Shown: positions 1 to 7,676, numbered from the stretch's first letter. The stretch is 35,425 bases of DNA from Candidatus Thorarchaeota archaeon (GCA_013388835.1 JACAEL010000021.1:1-35425), one strand, 5' to 3'. The notes: generated by a model not told the origin, from the letters alone. Program-made: numbers and translations.

Positions 1-49
1 GACCAGTACAAGAATGTCCAACTTCTGGGCAACTGCTCCCAAGACCCAT
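1..49 (-). CDS. Possible 5' fragment of a gene running off the left edge
   Basis: An ATG at 49-47 is preceded by GGTGAT at a spacing of 7 nt and stays open for the 16 codons before the window ends. It lies just downstream of the deoxyhypusine synthase stop, so it could be the next gene of that transcript. Another - strand frame through the same bases also reads as plausible protein, so the reading frame is uncertain. Nothing can be said about function. Confidence 0.2.
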   Translation of the reverse strand, partial: MGLGSSCPEVGHSCTG

Positions 50-88
50 CGTCCTGATCACCGCATCTGGCTCGATAGGACATGTGAC

Positions 89-1057
89 TCAGCAGTCGTC
101 GCTGTGCTTCTGTGTGTCTGGCCCTAATGGCGTCTTCAGGCAACCTAGAATCAGCAGAGGAAAGAGGACCGTCGCATCACCTATGACAGTCTCATATCTC
201 GCTTCGCACTGTATCTTCTGCCAAGACACCCCTTCGGCAAGAGGCGCCCCGCTCAGGCTACCAGCCTCGGGGCGGTCCATGGTTATCTGCACAGCAAGGT
301 CGAGGCCGCCCTTCAGGATGGTACTCCCCATAGTGAAGTGCTTCGTGAGACCTCCACCGAGCATTATGGCACCGGTCTTCTTGACACTGGTAATAATCTC
401 TCCAAGTATTCGTAGATCCTTCACGAAGTCAAGTGATAGAGGCTTCATCGTGCTATATGTGTACATGTGGAAGCCGAGCATCGAGTCCATTAGTCCCGGC
501 GAGAAGACGGGGACATTCTTGAGATAGGCCTGCCTGACCACAGATTCGCTGTCCTCAATCGAGGCACCCAGAGCGGCAATGAACTCGCTCGGGGCAAGCC
601 CTGTTCGCTGTCGCTCGGTGAGCCCATCAAGAAACGCGTAGACTCTCTTCTCGAATGTCTCGAAGTCGCCCTCTTTGACAATGATGTCACCAATTCTGCC
701 CATACCGGCCTCCCGCAGTTCCGATTCTGTCTTGCGAGTTGGAACCCTGTAGTGACCGCCCCCGTAGGCCTCGATTAAATCGTGAACAATGTTGGCACCA
801 CTTGTGACCAGCGCGTCGACAAACCCGTCCGCAATCAACCTGCTGACGATGTAACGGAGCCCCCCGGGAATCATAGGCCCAGACAAGGAGAGGTAAGTGA
901 AGCAGTCCGGGTCACTGAACATCTCATGGACTATTGCTGCAGCGCGCCCCAGCCGACCTGCGCCGAGCACGCCTACTTCTCTCATCGCACTGACCAGTTC
1001 CGGTATTGTGGCACTGTCAGCACACTTTATGTGTTTGACCCGCTGCACGAGCTTCAC
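89..1057 (-). CDS. dys: Deoxyhypusine synthase
   Basis: A 322-residue deoxyhypusine synthase, which moves the butylamine group of spermidine onto a lysine of translation factor aIF5A in an NAD-dependent reaction. The glycine-rich segment GGGLTKHF around residues 234-241 holds the expected catalytic lysine (K239). It is followed by GVSWQKI near 276-282, which forms the NAD/spermidine pocket in the family. The N-terminal part contains the conserved SGANIVHDL stretch (86-94). Length is normal for archaea. The start is a GTG with no clear ribosome site. A TATA-like element about 28 nt upstream fits a leaderless mRNA starting there. The family is clear; the exact start is slightly less so. Confidence 0.95.
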   Translation of the reverse strand: MKLVQRVKHIKCADSATIPELVSAMREVGVLGAGRLGRAAAIVHEMFSDPDCFTYLSLSGPMIPGGLRYIVSRLIADGFVDALVTSGANIVHDLIEAYGGGHYRVPTRKTESELREAGMGRIGDIIVKEGDFETFEKRVYAFLDGLTERQRTGLAPSEFIAALGASIEDSESVVRQAYLKNVPVFSPGLMDSMLGFHMYTYSTMKPLSLDFVKDLRILGEIITSVKKTGAIMLGGGLTKHFTMGSTILKGGLDLAVQITMDRPEAGSLSGAPLAEGVSWQKIQCEARYETVIGDATVLFPLLILGCLKTPLGPDTQKHSDDC

Positions 1058-1080
1058 CGAGGCAGCAGTCTGAAGTATGA

Positions 1081-1088
1081 TGATAAAG
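1081..1088 (-). promoter_or_regulatory. TATA element for deoxyhypusine synthase
   Basis: On the - strand this reads CTTTATCA and is centred about 28 nt before the GTG start at 1057. That is the spacing expected for an archaeal promoter making a leaderless transcript. Confidence 0.45.
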
Positions 1089-1137
1089 GATTCTGTTCAG
1101 AAGGAGGTGGACGCGAGTACAGGTCCATTCCGGGAGG

Positions 1138-1177
1138 GCGCGACCCGAACTCGCGCATTCCAAAAACAGTACTGTTT
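1138..1177. repeat. Two inverted repeats between divergent genes
   Basis: GCGCGA (1138-1143) and TCGCGC (1151-1156) form one inverted repeat. Directly after it, AAACAGTACTGTTT (1164-1177) is a perfect 14-bp palindrome. Both lie in the 263-bp gap between divergent genes, where an operator is plausible. Apart from these and the two TATA elements I see nothing in this gap. Confidence 0.4.
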
Positions 1178-1291
1178 CACTAGCCATCTCTGTGCTCGAT
1201 TGACTCTTTCGGTATGCATGAATAGGTCAAGCCGGTCAGAAAGGTCATGGAGAGGTCCACGAAACTAATGTCACGTCTACAATGCAGTATG

Positions 1292-1298
1292 CTTAAAC
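1292..1298 (+). promoter_or_regulatory. TATA element for the membrane protein at 1321
   Basis: CTTAAAC is centred 26 nt upstream of the ATG at 1321, which fits a leaderless mRNA. Confidence 0.45.
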
Positions 1299-1320
1299 GA
1301 CTAGGCCACTCCAGAAGCTC

Positions 1321-1950
1321 ATGCAGCCATTACTGGACTCGTCATTCTACTTCATGATGACTACCGTCATTTTGCTGCAGTTCTCTTGGCTAAGCCTAAT
1401 GCGCAGTGGAGGCAGAAGATATCTTCGGTCGATTGTACATCACCACAGGCCAAACACGGCACTGGCGAGAGCATACGCATGGAGACTGGAACGACCAGCC
1501 AATGCTGTGATAGAGGGAGGGACTATGACAGCCCTAGTGATCTTCCTTATGGGACTTCACTTGTCCACGTACACAGCGGAAATCCCTCTTACCGCTCTAT
1601 TCGTAGTTGGACTTGCAATGGCACTCTATACCACGAGCACACTACAGACAGCCCTCGGGGTGAAACGACTTACAAGCGTTGAGAAACAAATCGCTGACAA
1701 GATAGACTCGAGCGTAGATAGAATCGGTTCTGCACGAACTTTGATAGACGAACTGGTGGGAAGGAGGAGTCGTCAAGACAGTGTGAGATGGCTCGCACTC
1801 TTCAGAATAGCCCTCAGGGACACGCCACTTGGCTGGTCCGTCCGTGATGCACTGATGGAAAAGAGGAAGAGCTGGGAGAGAGCAGCAGAGACGTCAATAG
1901 CAGCACGAAAAGCGTCAGATAACGGACAGCAAGGCCCCAGCATCACATAA
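1321..1950 (+). CDS. Three-helix membrane protein, unknown function
   Basis: A 209-residue protein that I do not recognise. Three hydrophobic segments are visible at roughly residues 8-27, 64-84 and 87-107. Between the first two is a basic, histidine-containing loop (HHHRP near 41-45). After the third segment comes a charged soluble tail of about 95 residues, with a helical stretch around 118-145 and a Lys/Glu-rich end. The ATG start is supported by a TATA-like element 26 nt upstream. The gene stands alone between divergent dys and the L35Ae gene, which has its own promoter. No catalytic motif is evident. Confidence 0.7.
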   Translation: MQPLLDSSFYFMMTTVILLQFSWLSLMRSGGRRYLRSIVHHHRPNTALARAYAWRLERPANAVIEGGTMTALVIFLMGLHLSTYTAEIPLTALFVVGLAMALYTTSTLQTALGVKRLTSVEKQIADKIDSSVDRIGSARTLIDELVGRRSRQDSVRWLALFRIALRDTPLGWSVRDALMEKRKSWERAAETSIAARKASDNGQQGPSIT

Positions 1951-1997
1951 GAAACTCGTTTCAGTCCAGCGATAGATGATACGTTCCTTCAGCAAGT

Positions 1998-2005
1998 CTT
2001 AAATG
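1998..2005 (+). promoter_or_regulatory. TATA element for L35Ae
   Basis: CTTAAATG lies about 50 nt upstream of the L35Ae start. It would give a short leader carrying the ribosome site AGAGG at 2038-2042. Confidence 0.35.
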
Positions 2006-2049
2006 GACAGGCAAGGGCGTCAACCAGAACCCCTTAGAGAGGAACCCGA

Positions 2050-2334
2050 ATGTCAGCCACTGAAGTTCTGAAGGGCCGGAGAGGCGTCGTCACAAGCTAT
2101 CGGAGAGGCAAACACCTTCAGCATCCCAACCAGGTACTGATTCAGTTCGACGGAATAGAGACCAAAGAGGCTGCAGCCCGACTACTTGGCAGAGGTGTGA
2201 AGTGGGTTTCAGAGACTGGTCGGGAGTTTCTTGGCAGGGTTCTGGGACCGCATGGCAACAGCGGTGTTGTCCGTGCGAAGTTCAGGACAAACCTGCCGGG
2301 ACAGGCAATAGGAACGCAAGTCTATCTGATGTAG
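2050..2334 (+). CDS. rpl35ae: Large-subunit ribosomal protein L35Ae
   Basis: A 94-residue protein of the eL33/L35Ae family, a small beta-barrel protein of the large ribosomal subunit found in archaea and eukaryotes but not bacteria. Family signs are the N-terminal GRRGVVTSYRRGKHLQHPNQ stretch, the GRGVKW segment near residues 47-52, and the C-terminal GPHGNSGVVRAKF segment. The ATG has AGAGG 7 nt upstream. A candidate C/D box sRNA begins 38 nt after the stop with its own TATA element, so a guide RNA sits beside a ribosomal protein gene. Confidence 0.9.
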   Translation: MSATEVLKGRRGVVTSYRRGKHLQHPNQVLIQFDGIETKEAAARLLGRGVKWVSETGREFLGRVLGPHGNSGVVRAKFRTNLPGQAIGTQVYLM

Positions 2335-2342
2335 ACGTCAAG

Positions 2343-2350
2343 TTTTATCA
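2343..2350 (+). promoter_or_regulatory. TATA element for the candidate C/D sRNA
   Basis: TTTTATCA is centred about 27 nt upstream of position 2373, the predicted first base of the sRNA terminal stem. This is the spacing expected between an archaeal TATA box and a transcription start. Confidence 0.45.
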
Positions 2351-2372
2351 GACACCAGCGGAAGACCCGCAT

Positions 2373-2444
2373 GGCTCCAATGATGTAGACGGCTATCTGA
2401 GGGTAGTCAGACCCTACGAAGAGTCATAGTTAGACTGAGGAGCC
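2373..2444 (+). ncRNA. Candidate C/D box sRNA, predicted guide to 23S rRNA helix 69
   Basis: The terminal stem pairs GGCTCC (2373-2378) with GGAGCC (2439-2444). It encloses box C ATGATGT (2380-2386, one base off consensus) and box D CTGA (2435-2438). Inside are D' CTGA (2397-2400), a GGGT/ACCC stem (2401-2404 with 2411-2414), and a degenerate C' ACGAAGA (2416-2422, 5 of 7 matches), so the inner pair repeats the outer architecture. The guide before box D (2420-2432) is the exact 13-nt complement of UAACUAUGACUCU. From memory, this is the loop and 3' strand of LSU rRNA helix 69 in crenarchaea and eukaryotes. The fifth base before box D (T2430) pairs with the A matching E. coli A1913 and yeast A2256, a known 2'-O-methyl site guided by snR63. 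Length 72 nt is slightly above typical. The D' guide target is not identified. Confidence 0.75.
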
Positions 2445-2477
2445 ACTACATGATGGCTAGCGTGCGAGGACACCTGA

Positions 2478-3059
2478 TTGACCGAGATTGTTATGCTTAT
2501 CTCAGCCTACTTCGTTGCGGGCTTGACTCTGAAGACGGGAGATGACCTGCTCGATGAACTCGACAAGCCCAGATTGGCTTGGTTCCCGTTAGTACTATCC
2601 GGGATCCTCTTCGGCATGATAATGACTCAGTCTGAGTGGGACCTGGTCGTAATGACCGCGATAGTGGTGGGTGTTGCCGCTTCTGGAAAGGTCGACCGGC
2701 GACAGTTCGCTGGAGGACTGGCCATGATTGTGATTGTGCTTCTTCTCAGAGGACTGCCAGCAGTCACTAGCTGGCTTGAATGGACCGCTCTGCTCATCAT
2801 GCTATTCATGGCCGCAGTCTTGGACGAGAAAGGGAATGACTGGGCAGACGCGGAAGTCTCACCACGCGCAACAAAGTTCTTTGCATACCGGCTCACTCTA
2901 AAGGCTTCAGTCCTGCTCCTGTGTATTCCATGGCCACCACTACTCCCATCAGCGATTGCGTTGTGGTTCTTCGACCTCGGCTATGAGCTTGCCAGATACG
3001 TCCTCAGATCTTGGGCGGATAGACGTGTAGTGGAGCAAGACTACAGCACACGTCCATGA
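2478..3059 (+). CDS. Polytopic membrane protein with two Asp-rich loops, unknown function
   Basis: A 193-residue protein with about five or six hydrophobic segments (roughly 4-18, 34-50, 55-69, 80-96, 101-115 and 140-165). Two acidic motifs sit at segment boundaries: GDDLLDELD (21-29), and DEKGNDWADAE (116-126) after the fifth segment. Paired Asp motifs on the same membrane face recall metal-dependent membrane prenyltransferases, but the spacing does not match UbiA and I do not assign that function. The start is TTG; an in-frame ATG five codons later (2493) is an alternative. The 3' end overlaps the convergent radical SAM gene by 56 nt. Confidence 0.65.
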   Translation: MTEIVMLISAYFVAGLTLKTGDDLLDELDKPRLAWFPLVLSGILFGMIMTQSEWDLVVMTAIVVGVAASGKVDRRQFAGGLAMIVIVLLLRGLPAVTSWLEWTALLIMLFMAAVLDEKGNDWADAEVSPRATKFFAYRLTLKASVLLLCIPWPPLLPSAIALWFFDLGYELARYVLRSWADRRVVEQDYSTRP

Positions 3060-4023
3060 ATTGTGGCACAAGTCCGAGTTCACGGGCGACGTCAACGCCA
3101 CGCTGACTGACGTACGCGATTCCGTTGACCCCACTTCGAACAGCGTACTCATCTGACTGGATCTTGTGTTCACCCAGCGGGCGGGCGCAACCAAGCAGAA
3201 TGGGAACGTCTTGCATTGCCAGACGGGCAACAGTGAGCACGCGCCCCACGGCCTCCGGACTCGGAGGTGTCACATTAGCCATGGGAGTCTTGCGTATGGG
3301 AGACAGCACAATCACGACCACCGCACTTGGTCGGCAATCCGCGACAGTCTGCAGAGCGGCCAGCTCACCACTGAGTCGCCCATAGTCAAGTCCCACCAAT
3401 ACATGTGGCACCGTGGGAACGCCTCGTTCAGAGAGCAGTTTCAACGACTCAGCCATTCGCGCGGGACCGTCATGCAGGTGGTATACCTCTCTTGCGACCC
3501 TCTCGTCGCCTATGACATCAAGCATTGCCGCATCTACCTGCGCATCGGAGAGCATGTCAGCGGTCTCCACATCTACGATGCCCGTATGGACTACAACCTT
3601 GAGCCCCATCTCGTTGCGTATCTTGGACAGAGCATGCCCGACTCTCTTCAGTGGGACCTGACCCGCAGAGTCAGACCCGCCGCTGACAAGTAGGCCTTGT
3701 CCACCTCTTGACTGAACCTCCTCAGCTAACTTCAGGAGCGCATCTGGTGTGGTGGCCGGTCGCATCCCTGTCAGGTATCGCCCACGACAGTGGTCACACA
3801 TAAGTGAACACGAGGTTCCGGTCACACTTGCGGAAACGAACGCATATGGGTCGACTTGACTGTGGTCACGTATGCTGTATGGATATCCTGTTGGGCTGTA
3901 GCAGAGCAAACCAGTACCGAACCTGCGCAGGCGCAAGGAGAGGCCGGTTGCCATCACAGACTCAAACTCGTGACGAGGAGCGCTCATGAGTGCAAGGCCT
4001 TCAGTCATAATCCGGAAGCCCAT
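3004..4023 (-). CDS. Radical SAM protein, biotin-synthase-like (COG1856-type)
   Basis: A 339-residue radical SAM enzyme. The cluster motif CSLMCDHC places the three 4Fe-4S ligands at C72, C76 and C79. The glycine-rich GGSDS segment near 114-118 is the usual SAM contact. The pattern VTGTSCSLMCDHCRGRYL resembles archaeal homologues of biotin synthase grouped as COG1856, a group that I recall includes the archaeal lipoyl synthase component LipS2. That assignment is tentative, because no LipS1 partner or lipoyl-protein gene is nearby. The C-terminus has a Cys pair (VCCS). An ATG begins the frame at 4023; ATGs at codons 6 and 13 are possible alternatives. The gene's 3' end overlaps the convergent membrane protein gene. 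Confidence 0.8.
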   Translation of the reverse strand: MGFRIMTEGLALMSAPRHEFESVMATGLSLRLRRFGTGLLCYSPTGYPYSIRDHSQVDPYAFVSASVTGTSCSLMCDHCRGRYLTGMRPATTPDALLKLAEEVQSRGGQGLLVSGGSDSAGQVPLKRVGHALSKIRNEMGLKVVVHTGIVDVETADMLSDAQVDAAMLDVIGDERVAREVYHLHDGPARMAESLKLLSERGVPTVPHVLVGLDYGRLSGELAALQTVADCRPSAVVVIVLSPIRKTPMANVTPPSPEAVGRVLTVARLAMQDVPILLGCARPLGEHKIQSDEYAVRSGVNGIAYVSQRGVDVARELGLVPQFMDVCCSLAPLHVYPPKI

Positions 4024-4151
4024 TCAGACGACCAGAGGGCTAGCAGGATGCAAGGCCTATTATGCTTTTGATTCAGGACCAAACAAGAAGCTAGAAGTAC
4101 TGCTTGGTCACTGCACTAGTCACTCACCAGACCAGACACAGGTGGTTACAC

Positions 4152-5591
4152 GTGTCAGACAACACCACAGGAGACATTGGTACTTTCTTTGACGCGAAAT
4201 GCATCGCAATCTACGGGGCTTCTGCGACGCCGAACAGCGTAGGCCAAGCAATTCTTCAGAACTTCATCAAACCGCAGTTCACCGGAGAAGTCTATGCCAT
4301 CAATCCAAGATACAAGCAGGTCCTCGGAGTGCCGTGCTATCCGACACTTCAAGAGGTGCCAGAGTCGGTCGACTTGGTCGTTGTCGCAGTACCCGCAAGA
4401 CTGGCCCCGACGGTCTTCGAAGACATCGGCAAGAAGGGCGCAAGAGCAGCTATAGTGATCTCCGGTGGCTTCTCAGAAACCGGCCCAAGAGGAGCGGAGC
4501 TAGAGAACGAGATGCTCAGCGTTGCAAAGAGGTATGGCATCCGAATAATAGGTCCGAACTGCGTAGGAGTCATAGACACGCGCACGCATATCGACACATT
4601 CTTTCTGCCAGAGTATCGATGCGGCAGGCCCAGAGCCAGCAACGTTGCCAACATCTCGCTTGTCTCGCAGTCGGGAGCATTTGCTGCTGCAATATCGGAC
4701 TGGACTGCACAGCTCGGACTTGGCATAAGCAAAATCGTGAGCTTGGGAAACAAGTGCGACGTGAGTGACGATGATCTTCTTCGCTATCTTGCTCAAGACA
4801 GTACAACGCAGGTCATCTGCTACTACACAGAGGGGTACGACGCCGACAAGGGTCGGTCTTTCTTCGAAACTGCAAGTGGTGTCACTGGAACCAAACCAGT
4901 CCTAGTGGTAAAGTCCGGAAAGGGCGATCGTGCACGTGCTGCCGCGAGCTCCCACACAGGATCGCTTGCGGGATCAGATAGCATAGCTGACTCCGCCTAT
5001 AGGCAGGCGGGCATAATCAGAGCCGGGAATTTCGAGCAGATGTTTGACATGGCCAAGGCTCTAGCAATGCAGCCACCGGCAATGGGCAACAGGGTGCTCA
5101 TGGTGACAAATGGCGGTGGACTTGGCGTAATGACGACAGACGCCCTCGAAGCACTCAATCTATCAGTTCCGACTCCGTCAAGTGAGCTGGAGCAGAAGTT
5201 GAGAGAGCGGCTGCCTGCCTACTGTGCGGTTGGGAATCCCGTGGATGTGGTCGGTGACACCGATGCGAGTAGGTATGATGCCGTGTTTGAGGAAGCCATT
5301 CGGAGTGGGGAGTATGACATGTTCGTGGTGGGAATGCTCCTTCAGACGCCCAGCCTTGGAATGGACATCACAAATGTGATAGCCAACTACCAGCGCCAGT
5401 CAGGCCTTCCATTTGTTGTCGTTTCAATGGGGGGAGCATTTACAACCAAGGCGGGAGAGATAATGGAACTCATGGGAGTGCCCACCTATGCAACAGGGGA
5501 GAAGGCGGCCCTTGCAGCCAGTGCATTGGCGAGATATGGAGAGATAAGGCGTAGGAAGCAGTCTCAAGGTATGATTTCTGGTAAGCCATAA
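4152..5591 (+). CDS. acdA: ADP-forming acetyl/acyl-CoA synthetase, alpha subunit
   Basis: The alpha subunit (479 residues) of the ADP-forming acyl-CoA synthetase that converts acyl-CoA, ADP and phosphate to acid, CoA and ATP. It is a substrate-level phosphorylation step of archaeal sugar and peptide fermentation. An N-terminal CoA-binding Rossmann domain (IAIYGASATPNSVG, then INPRY) is followed by two succinyl-CoA-synthetase-like domains. The phosphohistidine motif SSHTGSLAG holds the catalytic His at residue 268. I chose the GTG at 4152 because AGGTG lies 7 nt before it and homologues begin just ahead of the FFDAK segment. A TTG 16 codons upstream gives a longer frame. The beta-subunit gene follows after 38 nt. 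Confidence 0.93.
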   Translation: MSDNTTGDIGTFFDAKCIAIYGASATPNSVGQAILQNFIKPQFTGEVYAINPRYKQVLGVPCYPTLQEVPESVDLVVVAVPARLAPTVFEDIGKKGARAAIVISGGFSETGPRGAELENEMLSVAKRYGIRIIGPNCVGVIDTRTHIDTFFLPEYRCGRPRASNVANISLVSQSGAFAAAISDWTAQLGLGISKIVSLGNKCDVSDDDLLRYLAQDSTTQVICYYTEGYDADKGRSFFETASGVTGTKPVLVVKSGKGDRARAAASSHTGSLAGSDSIADSAYRQAGIIRAGNFEQMFDMAKALAMQPPAMGNRVLMVTNGGGLGVMTTDALEALNLSVPTPSSELEQKLRERLPAYCAVGNPVDVVGDTDASRYDAVFEEAIRSGEYDMFVVGMLLQTPSLGMDITNVIANYQRQSGLPFVVVSMGGAFTTKAGEIMELMGVPTYATGEKAALAASALARYGEIRRRKQSQGMISGKP

Positions 5592-5629
5592 ATAGGGCTG
5601 GTAGAGCCAACAATCAGAGGTCGGATGAG

Positions 5630-6376
5630 ATGAAACTGGCAAAGAAGGTCTTTGAAACGGCACTCGGCGAGGGTAGGACCTTCGTGTTGGAACACGAGGC
5701 AAAAGACATACTGAAGTCCTACGGAATACCCACACCACCATATGCCACGGCCACTAGTGCAGACGAGGCGGTCAAGAAGTCAAGAGAGATAGGCTTCCCG
5801 GTGGTATTGAAGATTCTCTCTAAAGACATCATGCACAAGTCAGATGCAGGGGGCGTGAAAGTAAACCTCAAGGACGAAGCCTCTGTCAGGAGTGCCTACG
5901 ATGAGATTATGGCAAACGCTCGCAAGTACGGAGAGAGCAAGGGTGTCACAGTGGACCTGAGCCGAGGTGTATTGGTCTCGAGCTTTGCGGATGCGGGCAC
6001 CGAGGTGATTGTGGGTGTGACTACAGACCCCCAGTTTGGTCACGCCATAATGTTCGGGCTGGGAGGAATATTCGTTGAAGTGCTCAAGGATGTCACGTTC
6101 AGATTGATTCCATTGAGTGAAAACGATGCTAGGGAAATGATTCGTGAGATAAAGGCAGCGAAGATACTAGATGGGGTGAGAGGCCAGCCACCAAGGGACG
6201 TCGATGCTCTGGTAAAGACAATCATGGGAGTTTCGAAGATGGTACAGGAGAACCCTGAGATACGAGAGCTCGACTGCAACCCGTTATTCCTGTACGAACG
6301 TGGAAAGGGAGCTGTTGTCGTTGATGCCAGGATAATCATCCAGGGACCGAAACCAGACACAGCATCTAGCCACTGA
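5630..6376 (+). CDS. acdB: ADP-forming acetyl/acyl-CoA synthetase, beta subunit
   Basis: A 248-residue ATP-grasp subunit that partners the upstream alpha subunit in an ADP-forming acyl-CoA synthetase. It carries the nucleotide-binding ATP-grasp fold: the EHEAKDILKSYGIPTP start, VVLKILSKDIMHKSDAGGV (nucleotide/phosphate loop, residues about 59-77), GLGGIFVEVLKDV, and the metal-binding ELDCNPLF near the C-terminus. It is slightly longer than the usual ~230 residues because of its C-terminal end. Alpha and beta are separate genes here, as in Pyrococcus, rather than fused. The last 11 nt overlap the convergent 399-codon gene. Confidence 0.93.
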   Translation: MKLAKKVFETALGEGRTFVLEHEAKDILKSYGIPTPPYATATSADEAVKKSREIGFPVVLKILSKDIMHKSDAGGVKVNLKDEASVRSAYDEIMANARKYGESKGVTVDLSRGVLVSSFADAGTEVIVGVTTDPQFGHAIMFGLGGIFVEVLKDVTFRLIPLSENDAREMIREIKAAKILDGVRGQPPRDVDALVKTIMGVSKMVQENPEIRELDCNPLFLYERGKGAVVVDARIIIQGPKPDTASSH

Positions 6377-7565
6377 TGACCTGTGAGAGTAGTATCAGAC
6401 CGCGCTTCAGGTCAGACTCTTGCAACCCATCTTCAGACGTGGGCTGCTTAGTGCCAGCAGAAACCAGTAGCAGCAGAGATAGAACTCTAGGCACCAGATG
6501 AGGATTCCTCACTAGGAAGTCCCTGTTGCCAGCAGTTTCTAAGATTAGCCCTTCAATCTTGCGCCCAATCGAACGCGTCTGCTCAATCATCTCCGGAGAG
6601 GGTCGTATCCTTCTGTAGAGGGACGGGATTGAATGCTCGTATTGGAGGGTCTCGGCGGGTACGCCCGCAAGCTGCAGCATCGATAGGGCTCCGACAATGA
6701 AGGACTCGTATTCATCTGAACCAATCTCGCTTAGACCGACCCTGGCAGCCTGAATCTGAACAAGGATCCTGAGTGAGTTGGTCAGCAGATGTCGAAACAC
6801 AGACTGAAGAGAGGATATGTCTGAGAGAAATTCCTCAGCATATACAGACTCCAGCCTCGCAGCTGCAGAGGAGTCTAGATTCCTGTCGAAGCCGGGGGCG
6901 AGCTGGACCCGAGCAGCTCGAATCAGGCTGGTGGAGGTGCCAATCTCCCTTACTGCAGTGAGACTGCCGAAGTCCTCCGGCATCATGTGAAAGAGGAGAA
7001 TTCGGACGAGGTCGTAAGCGGTTTCAAAATCGGTCTCGGTAGTCATGGTACGTCCCTGTCCACGACAAGACAGTCCTGAGAGAAGCATCCACGATGATGC
7101 GATGTCATCGCGGAGGCGACCTGCGTCACCAGAGAGTGCAAAGTTGTGCTCAGCAAGAAAACTGGAGAGGCGATCAGTGGCTGCACGAACTCGGTCGAGA
7201 GTCGCCGCGCCCAGCTCTATGGACGAAATCGAAGAGAGGAAATCACGGGCGTCCTGAGAAGCTGGACGCAGCACAAAGCCGGGGTTCTCGCGATTTGGAG
7301 TCCACCACTTGCTCGTTGATGCGAAGTAATCGAGGACATCGATTGCTTGCGTCAAATCTGAGGGGGAGCTAGTAGTACGATTGTTGAGATAGGCGATTAG
7401 TCGTGTCAAGAGCGCAAGGAACCTTGAGAGATGGTCAGAGAGTCTTCGGCCTGCGTAAGAAGAAGAGGAGAACTTGGAAACTAGGTGTCCAATCTGACTT
7501 GAAGCCTCACTATGGAAACGCGTGTTCAGTATTCCTCGGTAAACTTCAATGGGAGTCCTTGTCAA
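6366..7565 (-). CDS. All-helical protein with four repeats, unknown function
   Basis: A 399-residue protein not recognised as a known family. By eye it contains four copies of a helical unit, at about residues 42-82, 150-192, 248-299 and 352-397. Each has a hydrophobic helix, a short polar loop, then an S-x-S/T-D-(L/F/Y)-x-x-x-(I/Y/L)-x-x-(L/V)-type helix (PSDLTQAIDVL, ETDFETAYDLV, SDEYESFIVGAL, ESDLKRGLILL). The unit resembles the C-terminal lid helices of MCM-type AAA+ proteins, but no P-loop is present. The only start available is TTG, with GAGGAGG 10 nt upstream. A strong TATA element lies further upstream. It may be lineage-specific. Confidence 0.7.
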   Translation of the reverse strand: MTRTPIEVYRGILNTRFHSEASSQIGHLVSKFSSSSYAGRRLSDHLSRFLALLTRLIAYLNNRTTSSPSDLTQAIDVLDYFASTSKWWTPNRENPGFVLRPASQDARDFLSSISSIELGAATLDRVRAATDRLSSFLAEHNFALSGDAGRLRDDIASSWMLLSGLSCRGQGRTMTTETDFETAYDLVRILLFHMMPEDFGSLTAVREIGTSTSLIRAARVQLAPGFDRNLDSSAAARLESVYAEEFLSDISSLQSVFRHLLTNSLRILVQIQAARVGLSEIGSDEYESFIVGALSMLQLAGVPAETLQYEHSIPSLYRRIRPSPEMIEQTRSIGRKIEGLILETAGNRDFLVRNPHLVPRVLSLLLLVSAGTKQPTSEDGLQESDLKRGLILLSQVISG

Positions 7566-7649
7566 GGCCCGAAGTCCTCCTCAAGTGATTGTACTCAAGG
7601 CATCTGGCATACCATCTGGAAACCTAGAAGACAGCCCTGCAGTATAGAG

Positions 7650-7658
7650 GATATAAAT
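7650..7658 (-). promoter_or_regulatory. TATA element for the 399-residue protein gene
   Basis: On the - strand this reads TTTATATCC, a good archaeal TATA box. It would give a leader of about 60 nt before the TTG at 7565. It lies just after the uppS stop, so the downstream gene probably has its own promoter. Confidence 0.5.
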
Positions 7659-7676
7659 GACTATGTCACGAGCGCT

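Noticed and set aside
1138-1156. GCGCGA/TCGCGC repeat as a transcription terminator
   Set aside because: It lies between two divergent gene starts, so no transcript is expected to end there; an operator role is more fitting.
782-1183. 133-codon + strand frame opposite the start of deoxyhypusine synthase
   Set aside because: It mostly mirrors the deoxyhypusine synthase gene in another frame, lacks a ribosome site and has no recognisable protein pattern.
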